In this document: piece after piece, positions 1 to 7,575 of the stretch
How the letters are laid out: each line of letters begins with the position of its first letter
Position numbering within the stretch: position 1 is the first letter of the stretch
Assembly: GCA_017858295.1 (NCBI GenBank)
Contig: JAFMBU010000009.1
Location: 1-25,518, forward strand
Reading direction: 5' to 3'
Source of the DNA: Porticoccaceae bacterium
GTDB taxonomy: Bacteria > Pseudomonadota > Gammaproteobacteria > Pseudomonadales > Porticoccaceae
Length of the DNA: 25,518 nucleotides
Program-made: the position numbers and the translations under genes
The notes under the pieces: generated by a model
Databases searched by the model: none
What the model was told of the DNA's origin: nothing
Seen by the model: only the letters and a program-made list of their open reading frames with translations

Positions 1-649
1 CGCCTTTGCCCGACATGCCGCCAGCGCCATTACTCAGAACTGGATGTCCATGAGAAGCGGTATAACCTGGCCCAACAGTGTTAATTGCACAGATACCATC
101 GGCACCACCGGCTGCTGCGGCTAAGGCTATCTCGCCAATATTAGGGGTGTTGGGTGTCAACTTGGGGATCACCGGAATATCCACTACCGCTTTGACTGCG
201 GCGGTAATCGCTCTAACCATCTCTGGATCCTGGCCCATGGCCATGCCATACCCTTTGGCGTGGGGGCAGGAGAGGTTGAGCTCTAAGCCATCGGCTACTG
301 GGGCCATGATCTTGGCAACCTCAACAAACTCTTCTAGGCTGCCACCGAAAATAGAGACCAGTAAAAAACGATCTTCTGGAATGCGCAGTTTTGCCATGGC
401 TTCGGCGGCTACTCCAGCACCAGGATTAGTCAGGCCAACGGCATTGACAAAATTACCCGGGGAATATTGGCTGTAGACCGGTTCGCGGTTGCCTGCGCGG
501 GGCACAGGTCCGACACTTTTCGTCGTGATCACACCGATCTGCGGCATATGATCAAACATGTACTGAATAATGGGCACCGCGGTAGTAACGATTCCGGATG
601 GAACTGTAAAAGGGCCTGAGAGGGTCTTGCCAAGGAATTCTGTCTTCAA
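1..649 (-). CDS. Dihydroorotate dehydrogenase, class 1B-like (3' end outside window)
   Basis: I translated the reverse strand by hand; 216 codons are visible and the frame runs off the left edge. The fold is the FMN-binding TIM barrel of class 1 dihydroorotate dehydrogenases, which oxidise dihydroorotate to orotate in pyrimidine synthesis. Visible marks are the flavin-contacting lysine in ITTKSV (residue 44), NAVGLTNPG (69-77), the catalytic-cysteine motif NLSCPH (Cys128) and IPKLTPN (161-167). The start is taken as TTG at 649: no ATG or GTG lies upstream in frame before a stop, and a GAGCGAG stretch sits in front of it. Gammaproteobacteria usually carry the membrane-bound class 2 enzyme, so this may be an extra or repurposed paralogue, for example one acting on another pyrimidine. 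It lies 68 bases downstream of the serine hydrolase. The family is fairly sure, the substrate is not. Confidence 0.82.
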   Translation of the reverse strand, partial: MKTEFLGKTLSGPFTVPSGIVTTAVPIIQYMFDHMPQIGVITTKSVGPVPRAGNREPVYSQYSPGNFVNAVGLTNPGAGVAAEAMAKLRIPEDRFLLVSIFGGSLEEFVEVAKIMAPVADGLELNLSCPHAKGYGMAMGQDPEMVRAITAAVKAVVDIPVIPKLTPNTPNIGEIALAAAAGGADGICAINTVGPGYTASHGHPVLSNGAGGMSGKG

Positions 650-697
650 GAGAGCTCGCTCAAAACTAATTGTATGGGAGGGTATACGCAGGGCGAG

Positions 698-703
698 ATT
701 ATA
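698..703 (-). promoter_or_regulatory. Possible -10 box for the DHOD-like gene
   Basis: A perfect TATAAT lies on the minus strand 48 bases before the TTG start at 649. No good -35 hexamer is seen at the right distance, so this is a weak prediction. It would allow transcription separate from the upstream hydrolase gene. Confidence 0.3.
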
Positions 704-717
704 CCGATTTTAAAGAA

Positions 718-1911
718 TTAATCTGCCTCTCTTGAGCCTATGCTGCGAAAAAAGGCTAGGTGACTGTAGTCACTGCTGGGGATATAGCTGAGGTCGTTGT
801 AATGGGGGTTGGCGGAAACCTTAACCACCACTGTGCTGGCGGCTGGATTGACATAAATATACTGTCCGTAGACGCCCATGGCCATATATTCGCCGTCCTC
901 TGAGAGCGGCAACCACCATTGGTAGCCGTAACCTAAGTCATCTTCGGCAGGCTGCACATGCGCGGCGTCGGCAACGGTTGATGCGGCGACCCATGCAGCT
1001 GAGACAAGCTGTTTTCCAGCAGCTGCGCCCTGATGTAAATAGAGTGACCCGAGCTTGGCGAAATCCCGCAGGGTCAGGTTGAGCCCGCCGAGGGCCATTT
1101 CTTTGCCATCGCCGTCTAAAATCCAGTAGCCGTCGTATTCCATGCCCAGCGGCTGATAGAGTTTTTCCTGCATATACTGAGTTACTGTCTTTCCGGTCGC
1201 ACGACTCAACACCATACTCAGAACATGAGTATCTATGCTGACATAGTGATTCAGGGTGCCAGGCTCGCGGCCGCGTTTGAGGCTGGCGGCAAACGCATCT
1301 TGAGGGCTGCCCGTGGCAAAGCCACGGCCCCAGCGGTTGATATCACTATTAAAGTCGCCATAGTCTTCATTAAAGGCAATCCCTGATGACATCTGCAGCA
1401 CATCTTTAATGCGCACGCCTTCATAACCTGAAGCTTTAAGCTCTGGAGCATAGGTATCAACGGTTTGTTCAATACTGGCGATGCTGCCTTCATCTACGGC
1501 GATACCCACCATAGCGGAAATAAACGACTTGGCCATGGACCATGAGATGGTGCGGGTGGACTCACTGTTACCCAGGCTATAGGTTTCATACACTATTTTG
1601 TCGTTCTGTATCACCAACAGTCCGGTGGTCCAGGAGTCGGCTAGGAACTGCTCGGTGTTGAACGGGCGACCCTTAAATAGAAATTCCTCAGGCAACACAA
1701 TTTCCGCACCAGAGGCGTAGGGTCTTGGAATCGATGAGGCGGTCAGGGCCCTGGTTGCCCCGAGTTGATCGGCGGAGCGGAAGTTTTCAACGATGCGGTC
1801 TTCGTCGAAAAGATGCACAACGCGATAAAGATCCTGCACTGTTGGCAGCACCAAGAAACCGCATACTAGTAGTGCGGCGCCGGCTAAAACTTTTTTATTG
1901 GCGATGGCCAT
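718..1911 (-). CDS. Serine hydrolase, beta-lactamase/class C family (NylB/EstB-like)
   Basis: 397 residues. Residues 8-25 form a hydrophobic N-terminal segment after a short basic stretch (NKK), so the protein is exported or membrane-anchored and the catalytic domain faces the periplasm. The serine beta-lactamase/penicillin-binding fold is shown by SMAK (Ser125-Lys128, the SxxK nucleophile and base), a tyrosine motif YVS (223-225) and the C-terminal strand GVYGQY (346-351) in place of the usual KTG or HTG. That replacement is seen in esterase and 6-aminohexanoate-dimer hydrolase relatives, so an esterase or amidase is likelier than a true beta-lactamase; the substrate is unknown. The start ATG has a strong GGGGG ribosome site five bases upstream. 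A Cys at residue 17 does not make a lipobox, because the preceding residue is Val. Confidence 0.88.
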   Translation of the reverse strand: MAIANKKVLAGAALLVCGFLVLPTVQDLYRVVHLFDEDRIVENFRSADQLGATRALTASSIPRPYASGAEIVLPEEFLFKGRPFNTEQFLADSWTTGLLVIQNDKIVYETYSLGNSESTRTISWSMAKSFISAMVGIAVDEGSIASIEQTVDTYAPELKASGYEGVRIKDVLQMSSGIAFNEDYGDFNSDINRWGRGFATGSPQDAFAASLKRGREPGTLNHYVSIDTHVLSMVLSRATGKTVTQYMQEKLYQPLGMEYDGYWILDGDGKEMALGGLNLTLRDFAKLGSLYLHQGAAAGKQLVSAAWVAASTVADAAHVQPAEDDLGYGYQWWLPLSEDGEYMAMGVYGQYIYVNPAASTVVVKVSANPHYNDLSYIPSSDYSHLAFFRSIGSREAD

Positions 1912-2077
1912 AATTCCCCCGAGAGATATTTACGCTGCTTTTGCAGACTATTTATTGTGCCGCTTTCTAATCTTGTGTCTATCCTACGGGAGTTTTGAGC
2001 GCGAAGGCAATTACAGACTTTGTATAGGATTCGGGTGGCGATATAAACCCCATCAAAAAACAACTTAAAGAAGAGCC

Positions 2078-2104
2078 AAAAAAAAAGCGACCCTAAGGCC
2101 GCTC
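2078..2104 (-). terminator. Rho-independent terminator of aceA
   Basis: On the minus strand, AGCGGCC - TTAG - GGTCGCT forms a stem with one G-U pair, followed by a run of nine T. It lies 24 bases after the aceA stop. Confidence 0.85.
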
Positions 2105-2127
2105 TTTCAATCACACAGGAACCAACA

Positions 2128-3708
2128 TTAGAACTGATTCATGGTGTTATCTTTACCCGACGCTTTTAGCGCAGCTTCACCGGCAAAGTACTCTTTATGG
2201 TCGTCGCCCATATCAGAGCCCGCCATGTTTTGGTGCTTCACACAGGCTATACCCTGACGAATTTCCTTGCGCTGCACACCAGCTACATAGCCCAACATGC
2301 CTTGCTCGCCGAAGTACTCTTTGGCTAGGTTGTCAGTAGACAGTGCCGCAGTGTGGTAAGTCGGCAATGTAATAAGGTGGTGGAAGATCCCGGCTTCGCG
2401 AGCAGAATCTGCCTGGAAGGTACGGATCTTATCGTCTGCAAGGGCAGCCAGTTCAGTCTCATCGTAGCTGACATTCATTAAGTCGGCCCTATCGTAGGCA
2501 GATACATCTTTACCTGCCTCACTCCAAGCATCAAAGATCTGCTGACGGAAGTTCAAGGTCCAGTTAAACGAGGGACTGTTGTTGTATACCAGCTTGGCAT
2601 TGGGAACCACCTTGCGAATCTCATCCATCATGGCACCAATCTGACCAACATGGGGCTTCTCGGTTTCAATCCAAATCATGTCGGCGCCGTTCTGCAGGCT
2701 AGTGATACTGTCGAGGATGCAGCGCGCTTCACCAGTACCTGCCTTAAACTGGTAAAGGTTGCTTGGCAGGCGCTTTGGTCGCACAAGCTTGCCATTGCGG
2801 TTAATTACCACATCGCCATTATTCATATCCGCAGGGGTGATTTCTTCAACATCAAGGAATGAGTTGTACTGATCACCCAGATCACCTGGCTCGCGAGTTA
2901 CAGCGATCTGCTTAGTTAGGCCAGCACCCAGTGAATCGGTACGGGCAACAATCACGCCGTCGTCTACCCCGAGCTCGAGGAACGCGTAACGAACCGCATT
3001 GATCTTGGCGAGAAAGTCTTCATGGGGAACTGTGACCTTGCCATCCTGGTGACCACATTGCTTCTCATCAGACACCTGATTTTCAATCTGGATACAGCAA
3101 GCGCCGGCTTCAATCATTTGCTTGGCCATCAGATAGGTGGCTTCAGCGTTACCGAAACCTGCATCTATATCGGCAACTATGGGCACTACGTGAGTTTCGT
3201 GGTTATCAATTTTATCCTGAATCGCCTGTTTAGCATCCCCTTGAGCTGCATCTAACTCACGGAATAGTCCACCCAACTCGCGGGCATCAGCCTGGCGCAA
3301 AAAGGTATAGAGCTCAGCGATCAATGAGGCAACCGAGGTCTTTTCATGCATTGACTGGTCGGGCAGGGGGCCGAACTCTGAACGCAGAGCGGCAACCATC
3401 CAGCCTGACAGGTAAAGGTATTTACGTTTGGTGGTGCCGAAGTGCTTTTTGATCGCGATCAGCTTTTGCTGGCCGATAAAGCCGTGCCAGCAACCTAGGG
3501 ATTGAGTGTATTGAGATGAGTCTGCATCATAGGCCGCCATATCTTCACGCATAATGGCTGCGGTGTATTTGGCAATCTCGATGCCAGTTTGAAAGCGATT
3601 TTGAGCACGCATGCGCGCTGCAGAGTCAGCGCTGATTGCGCCCCAGTTGCCACCATGTTGCTCTTTTAATTTGGCAACTGCTGCAAGATCATTAGAAAAA
3701 TTGGACAT
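2128..3708 (-). CDS. aceA: Isocitrate lyase (long Pseudomonas-type)
   Basis: Splits isocitrate into succinate and glyoxylate, the first step of the glyoxylate bypass that lets cells grow on acetate or fatty acids. 526 residues from ATG 3708, chosen over an upstream in-frame start at 3774 because AAGG lies eight bases before it and the protein then begins as in relatives. The catalytic signature is KQCGH (216-220, nucleophile Cys218), as in the long pseudomonad subgroup rather than the KKCGH of E. coli. VADIDAGFGNAEATY (178-192) carries metal-binding aspartates, and NNSPSFNW contacts the succinate moiety. It is transcribed away from the LysR gene, and a candidate operator lies about 70 bases upstream. 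It is a single-gene unit closed by the terminator at 2078-2104. Confidence 0.97.
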   Translation of the reverse strand: MSNFSNDLAAVAKLKEQHGGNWGAISADSAARMRAQNRFQTGIEIAKYTAAIMREDMAAYDADSSQYTQSLGCWHGFIGQQKLIAIKKHFGTTKRKYLYLSGWMVAALRSEFGPLPDQSMHEKTSVASLIAELYTFLRQADARELGGLFRELDAAQGDAKQAIQDKIDNHETHVVPIVADIDAGFGNAEATYLMAKQMIEAGACCIQIENQVSDEKQCGHQDGKVTVPHEDFLAKINAVRYAFLELGVDDGVIVARTDSLGAGLTKQIAVTREPGDLGDQYNSFLDVEEITPADMNNGDVVINRNGKLVRPKRLPSNLYQFKAGTGEARCILDSITSLQNGADMIWIETEKPHVGQIGAMMDEIRKVVPNAKLVYNNSPSFNWTLNFRQQIFDAWSEAGKDVSAYDRADLMNVSYDETELAALADDKIRTFQADSAREAGIFHHLITLPTYHTAALSTDNLAKEYFGEQGMLGYVAGVQRKEIRQGIACVKHQNMAGSDMGDDHKEYFAGEAALKASGKDNTMNQF

Positions 3709-3738
3709 AATAAAAACCTTTTGATGAATTCCATTCGT

Positions 3739-3766
3739 TTGACAGTGCAGCGAGTTTAGGTATGAT
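3739..3766 (+). promoter_or_regulatory. Sigma-70 promoter of the LysR gene
   Basis: TTGACA (3739-3744), 16 bases, then TATGAT (3761-3766): a perfect -35 and a 5/6 -10. The predicted transcript starts near 3773, about 40 bases before the ATG at 3813. On the other strand the same stretch overlaps the likely aceA promoter region. Confidence 0.7.
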
Positions 3767-3775
3767 ACCGTCATT

Positions 3776-3792
3776 AATCTAATTGATAGATT
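3776..3792. promoter_or_regulatory. Candidate LysR-type operator between aceA and lysR
   Basis: A perfect inverted repeat, AATCTA - ATTGA - TAGATT, lies in the divergent promoter region. The core TCTAATTGATAGA (3778-3790) fits the T-N11-A rule for LysR-family recognition. It falls just after the predicted lysR start point, which would suit autorepression, and upstream of aceA, which would suit activation. The roles are inferred from position only. Confidence 0.55.
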
Positions 3793-3812
3793 GTATTGCG
3801 AGCATTTTTAAT

Positions 3813-4754
3813 ATGAATATAGCTAGAGTCGATTTAAATCTACTGGTCTACCTAGATGTGCTGCTTCGGGAGTGCAATGTGACCCGCGCTGCCGAAGAAC
3901 TGGGCATCAGCCAACCGGCCATGTCAAACAGCCTGCGACGTCTGCGGGATCTATTCGACGACCCTCTATTGGTGCGTACCAGTGATGGTATGACGCCGAC
4001 AGACCGGGCTCTGGAGTTGCAGCCGTTAGTGCGCAATGTTCTGGCCGCCGCTGAAATCGCGGTATTGCCTAAGACCGTATTTGATGCCGCAGCATCCGAT
4101 CGTATATTTCGCATTATGGCCAGTGACTACACCGAAGTGACCCTGCTGCCGCAACTTTTGACCCGGCTGCGCAAAGAAGCGCCGGGTATCCGCTTGGATA
4201 TTATGACTCCCAGTGATGTGAGCTTTCACGATGTTGAACGGGGCAAAGTGGATATGGTAATCAATCGCTTTGACAGCTTGCCCCAGTCATTTCACCAAGT
4301 GCATCTCTGGGATGACAGTTTTTCCTGTGTGATGAGTGCCACTAACCCTGTGATTAAAAACTGGAGCCTCGATAGTTATCTGTCGCACAAACATGTCTGG
4401 GTCAGCAAGACCGGCATGGGTGTGGGCGTCGGCATGAGTTCGGACGATGTACAGCGTCTCGGCTGGGTCGATGAAGCTCTGGGCAAGCTTGATGCCCAGC
4501 GTGATATAACGGTCTTTACTCGCCACTACCAAGCAGCATTGCTGCTCGGTGAGCAGGAAGATCTGATTGTGACAATCCCGACGATCGCGGCACGAACCAT
4601 GGCGAATAACCCCAAGGTCGTAATCCTTGACCCGCCGTTTGAGATACCCAGAATGCGCCTAAAAATGGTCTGGAGCCCTCTTTTACAGAGGGATCCTGGA
4701 CATAAGTGGCTGCGGCAAATGATCAAAGATGTGTCCTCAGATATTGCTAAGTAG
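3813..4754 (+). CDS. LysR-family transcriptional regulator, probable glyoxylate-shunt regulator
   Basis: 313 residues from ATG 3813; an in-frame TTG at 3783 lies inside the operator and is rejected as the start. Residues 7-66 are the LysR winged-helix DNA-binding domain, with the recognition region VTRAAEELGISQPAMSNSLR (23-42) followed by the typical DPLLVRT and LTPTDRA-like wing. The rest is the periplasmic-binding-protein-like effector domain. The gene stands divergent from aceA and in front of glcB, so control of both glyoxylate-cycle genes is the natural guess; the effector is unknown. An inverted repeat sits at its promoter and a related half-site upstream of glcB. The family is certain, the target genes are inference. 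Confidence 0.93.
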   Translation: MNIARVDLNLLVYLDVLLRECNVTRAAEELGISQPAMSNSLRRLRDLFDDPLLVRTSDGMTPTDRALELQPLVRNVLAAAEIAVLPKTVFDAAASDRIFRIMASDYTEVTLLPQLLTRLRKEAPGIRLDIMTPSDVSFHDVERGKVDMVINRFDSLPQSFHQVHLWDDSFSCVMSATNPVIKNWSLDSYLSHKHVWVSKTGMGVGVGMSSDDVQRLGWVDEALGKLDAQRDITVFTRHYQAALLLGEQEDLIVTIPTIAARTMANNPKVVILDPPFEIPRMRLKMVWSPLLQRDPGHKWLRQMIKDVSSDIAK

Positions 4755-4815
4755 CAGCTAGAGTCATGGGGTATTATTTAGAGTTGAGTCATAAGCCTGC
4801 TGAATAGCAAAGATT

Positions 4816-4829
4816 AAATCCATAGATTT
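4816..4829. promoter_or_regulatory. Inverted repeat upstream of glcB, possible second LysR site
   Basis: AAATC - CATA - GATTT overlaps the predicted -35 box of glcB. It contains ATAGATT, which also occurs as one half of the aceA/lysR inverted repeat (3786-3792). The shared half-site suggests, but does not prove, binding of the same regulator. Confidence 0.35.
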
Positions 4830-4856
4830 GGCTTATCCTGAAGTTGCGCATAGACT
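4828..4856 (+). promoter_or_regulatory. Probable promoter of glcB
   Basis: TTGGCT (4828-4833), 17 bases, then TAGACT (4851-4856). Each hexamer matches consensus at four of six positions with ideal spacing. The predicted leader is about 26 bases and ends in the AAGGAAAG ribosome site of glcB. Weak boxes suit an activated promoter. Confidence 0.45.
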
Positions 4857-4888
4857 CTGTGCAAACTTGACGCTCTTAAGGAAAGATC

Positions 4889-7057
4889 ATGGTCGAACGA
4901 ATTCAGCAATCGGGACTTCAGGTCGCAAAACCCATTTACCAATTGGTCAACGACCAAATCTGTCCCGGAACTGGTATAGAGCCCAATAAATTCTGGCCTG
5001 CGTTTGCCGCAATAATCAATCATTTCGCACCGATCAATCGCCAACTCCTCGAAAAGCGCGAAACTCTGCAGGCACAGATCGATAGTTGGCATCACCAGCA
5101 TCGCGATGACTTTAATTTCCCTGACTACAAAGCCTTTTTGCAAAGCATCGATTATCTGGTGCCTGAGGGTGATAACTTTAGCGTAACGCCGCGCAATGTT
5201 GATTCCGAGATCGCCAAACAGGCAGGGCCACAGTTGGTGGTACCAATTATGAATGCGCGCTTCGCCCTGAACGCAGTAAATGCCCGCTGGGGAAGCCTCT
5301 ACGATGCTCTATATGGCAACGACGTTATCTCAGAAGAGGGCGGTGCTGAGAAAGGCGGCGCCTATAATGCGGTGCGCGGTCAAAAGGTGATTGACTATGG
5401 GCGCGACCTGCTTGATACCTCAGTGCCCTTAGACAACGGCTCCCATCACGGGGCGACTGCCTATCAGGTGCTCAATCAGCGACTTATAGTCACTCTAGAT
5501 AATGGCTCTCAGGCGCACTTGGTTAATCCTGAGCAGTTTGTAGGCTACTTGGGTACAACAGTTAGTCCAACGTCAATATTGTTACAAAACAATAGGTTGC
5601 ATCTAGAAATTCAGGTGGATTCTACTCATCAGGTAGGCGCCACGGATAAGGCTGGGGTCAAGGATATAGTGCTTGAAGCAGCTCTAACCACGATTATGGA
5701 TTGTGAAGATTCCGTTGCTGCAGTTGACGCTGAAGATAAGGCTCTGGCCTACAGCAATTGGCTGGGCCTCAATAAAGGCACCCTTGAGGAAACCATTACT
5801 CGGGGCGATAAAAGTTTTGTCCGCTCAATGAATCCCGATCGCGAATACCTTGCCAGCGACGGCTCGAAATTGACGCTTAATGGTCGCAGCCTAATGTTCG
5901 TGCGCAATGTCGGCCATCTGATGACCAATCCTGCGATTCTCGATGCCGATGGCAACGAGGTTCCCGAAGGGATTATGGATGGCATGATCACCAGCTTGAT
6001 TTCACTGCATGATCTCAAGCGCACTGGAAATCTGAGCAATTCTGCAGCCGGCAGCAGCTATATAGTTAAACCCAAAATGCACGGTCCTGAAGAAGTGGCC
6101 TTCACCAACGATCTGTTTGACGCCATTGAAGATGCGTTGGACCTTGAGCGTCACACAATTAAAGTGGGCATTATGGACGAGGAGCGACGCACCTCGGTCA
6201 ATCTTAAAGAGTGCATCCGCGCCGCCAAAGGCCGAGTAGTGTTTATTAATACCGGGTTTTTGGATCGCACCGGCGATGAAATCCATACCAGCATGCATGC
6301 GGGTCCCTTTGCACTGAAAGCGGATCTCAAGGCAATGCCATGGATTAGCGCCTATGAGGATCGCAATGTGGATGTAGGTCTAGCCTGCGGCCTTAAGGGA
6401 AAGGCCCAGATAGGCAAGGGCATGTGGGCAATTCCAGACAATATGGCGGATATGATGCGGATCAAAATAGGTCACGTGAAATCCGGCGCTAATACCGCTT
6501 GGGTACCGTCGCCCACTGCGGCAACACTGCATGCTATGCATTACCATCAGGTTAATGTTGAAACCCTGCAAGAGCAGATAGCCCGACGGACTCAAGCCAA
6601 TGTCGACGATATTCTTACCATTCCGCTACTCGGCGATCGCCAGCTCAGTGCTGAGGAAATTCAACTGGAACTGGACAACAATGCCCAGGGCTTGCTCGGC
6701 TATGTGGTGCGTTGGGTCGAGCAGGGTGTGGGTTGCTCTAAGGTGTTGGATATCAACAATGTCGGCCTGATGGAAGATCGCGCAACGCTGCGTATTTCCA
6801 GCCAGCATATGGCCAACTGGTTACACCACGGTATCTGCAGTGCAGAGCAGATCATGGAAACCCTCAAGCGCATGGCTGCGGTGGTCGATGGTCAGAATGC
6901 TGGGGATGCGGAATATATCGCTATGGGCCCGAACTTTGATCAGAGCATTGCGTTTCAGGCAGCCTGTGACCTGGTATTTAAAGGTGATAAGCAGCCCAGT
7001 GGCTACACTGAACCATTGCTCCATGCCTATCGTCAGCAAGCGAAAGCCGCGCGCTAA
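4889..7057 (+). CDS. glcB: Malate synthase G
   Basis: Condenses glyoxylate with acetyl-CoA to malate, the second step of the glyoxylate bypass; monomeric, cytoplasmic and Mg-dependent. 722 residues, almost exactly the E. coli length. By alignment from memory with E. coli GlcB, the catalytic arginine is Arg339 (FVRNVGHLM), the magnesium ligands lie in IMDEERRT (Glu431/432) and FLDRTGDE (Asp459), and the catalytic base is Asp630 in MEDRATLRISSQ. The long isoform-G insertion (about residues 120-260) is present. The ATG is set by AAGGAAAG eight bases upstream. It lies downstream of the lysR gene with its own promoter and is followed after 19 bases by rraA, so the two are probably co-transcribed. 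Confidence 0.97.
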   Translation: MVERIQQSGLQVAKPIYQLVNDQICPGTGIEPNKFWPAFAAIINHFAPINRQLLEKRETLQAQIDSWHHQHRDDFNFPDYKAFLQSIDYLVPEGDNFSVTPRNVDSEIAKQAGPQLVVPIMNARFALNAVNARWGSLYDALYGNDVISEEGGAEKGGAYNAVRGQKVIDYGRDLLDTSVPLDNGSHHGATAYQVLNQRLIVTLDNGSQAHLVNPEQFVGYLGTTVSPTSILLQNNRLHLEIQVDSTHQVGATDKAGVKDIVLEAALTTIMDCEDSVAAVDAEDKALAYSNWLGLNKGTLEETITRGDKSFVRSMNPDREYLASDGSKLTLNGRSLMFVRNVGHLMTNPAILDADGNEVPEGIMDGMITSLISLHDLKRTGNLSNSAAGSSYIVKPKMHGPEEVAFTNDLFDAIEDALDLERHTIKVGIMDEERRTSVNLKECIRAAKGRVVFINTGFLDRTGDEIHTSMHAGPFALKADLKAMPWISAYEDRNVDVGLACGLKGKAQIGKGMWAIPDNMADMMRIKIGHVKSGANTAWVPSPTAATLHAMHYHQVNVETLQEQIARRTQANVDDILTIPLLGDRQLSAEEIQLELDNNAQGLLGYVVRWVEQGVGCSKVLDINNVGLMEDRATLRISSQHMANWLHHGICSAEQIMETLKRMAAVVDGQNAGDAEYIAMGPNFDQSIAFQAACDLVFKGDKQPSGYTEPLLHAYRQQAKAAR

Positions 7058-7076
7058 TTACGCCCAAGGAATCAAT

Positions 7077-7553
7077 ATGAAATCGACTCCCGATCTCTGC
7101 GACCAGTACCCTGAGTTAGTTCAGGTCGTCGAACCCATGTTCAGTAACTATGGCGGCCGTGAGCGCTTCGGTGGCGAGATAGTCACGGTGAAATGCTTTG
7201 AAGACAACAGCTGCGTTAAAGCACTGGTGGATACTGAGGGTCAGGGTCGAGTAATGGTAGTGGACGGCGGTGGCAGCATGCGCCGTGCTTGCCTCGGAGA
7301 TATGTTAGCGGAGAAGGCTTCGGTGAACGGCTGGAGCGGCCTGATTATCTATGGCTGTATTCGCGATGTTGATGAGATTATGACCACTGATATAGGGGTT
7401 CAGGCTCTGGGTACGCAGCCAATGAAAACTGACAAGAAAGGTATCGGCGAGACGCAGATCCCGGTGACTTTTGGCGGCGTCACCTTTACGCCTGGCGACT
7501 ACGTCTACGCCGATAACAACGGTATTGTTGTAGCTCCCCAGCAGCTTATTTAG
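7077..7553 (+). CDS. rraA: RraA family protein: ribonuclease E inhibitor / HMG aldolase-type
   Basis: 158 residues from ATG 7077, with AAGGA seven bases upstream; a longer open frame reaching back into glcB lacks support. It belongs to the RraA/4-hydroxy-4-methyl-2-oxoglutarate aldolase family, small trimeric proteins. E. coli RraA binds RNase E and damps mRNA decay, while relatives cleave 4-hydroxy-4-methyl-2-oxoglutarate or decarboxylate oxaloacetate. The metal/catalytic signature D-X20-R-D is intact here: Gly74-Asp75 and Arg96-Asp97 in GCIRDVDEI. From memory, E. coli RraA lacks the final Asp (RQV), so this protein could be enzymatic. Close placement behind glcB (19 bases) links it to C2/C4 acid metabolism, as in pseudomonads. 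Which role dominates cannot be told from sequence. Confidence 0.92.
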   Translation: MKSTPDLCDQYPELVQVVEPMFSNYGGRERFGGEIVTVKCFEDNSCVKALVDTEGQGRVMVVDGGGSMRRACLGDMLAEKASVNGWSGLIIYGCIRDVDEIMTTDIGVQALGTQPMKTDKKGIGETQIPVTFGGVTFTPGDYVYADNNGIVVAPQQLI

Positions 7554-7575
7554 AAAGCTCGCCCAATAAGCACCT

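Noticed and set aside
78..476. Plus-strand open frame of 132 codons
   Set aside because: It lies opposite the DHOD-like gene, whose minus-strand translation is clearly conserved; the plus-strand product resembles nothing known.
1855..1865. Possible lipoprotein signal (LLVC) in the serine hydrolase
   Set aside because: The residue before Cys is Val, not Gly, Ala or Ser, so it does not fit a lipobox; a plain membrane anchor or signal peptide is likelier.
1884..2114. Minus-strand open frame of 76 codons after aceA
   Set aside because: It begins inside the aceA terminator, overlaps the hydrolase start and has no ribosome site or family resemblance.
3361..3368. GGGCAGGG, an FtsK polarity (KOPS)-like octamer
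   Set aside because: One copy on the plus strand here and one (GGGGAGGG, 15913-15920) on the minus strand; too few and in opposite directions, so no replication polarity can be read from them.
6840..7076. Longer N-terminus for RraA reaching into glcB
   Set aside because: The extension is an out-of-frame reading of conserved glcB sequence; the ATG at 7077 has a good ribosome site and gives the family length.
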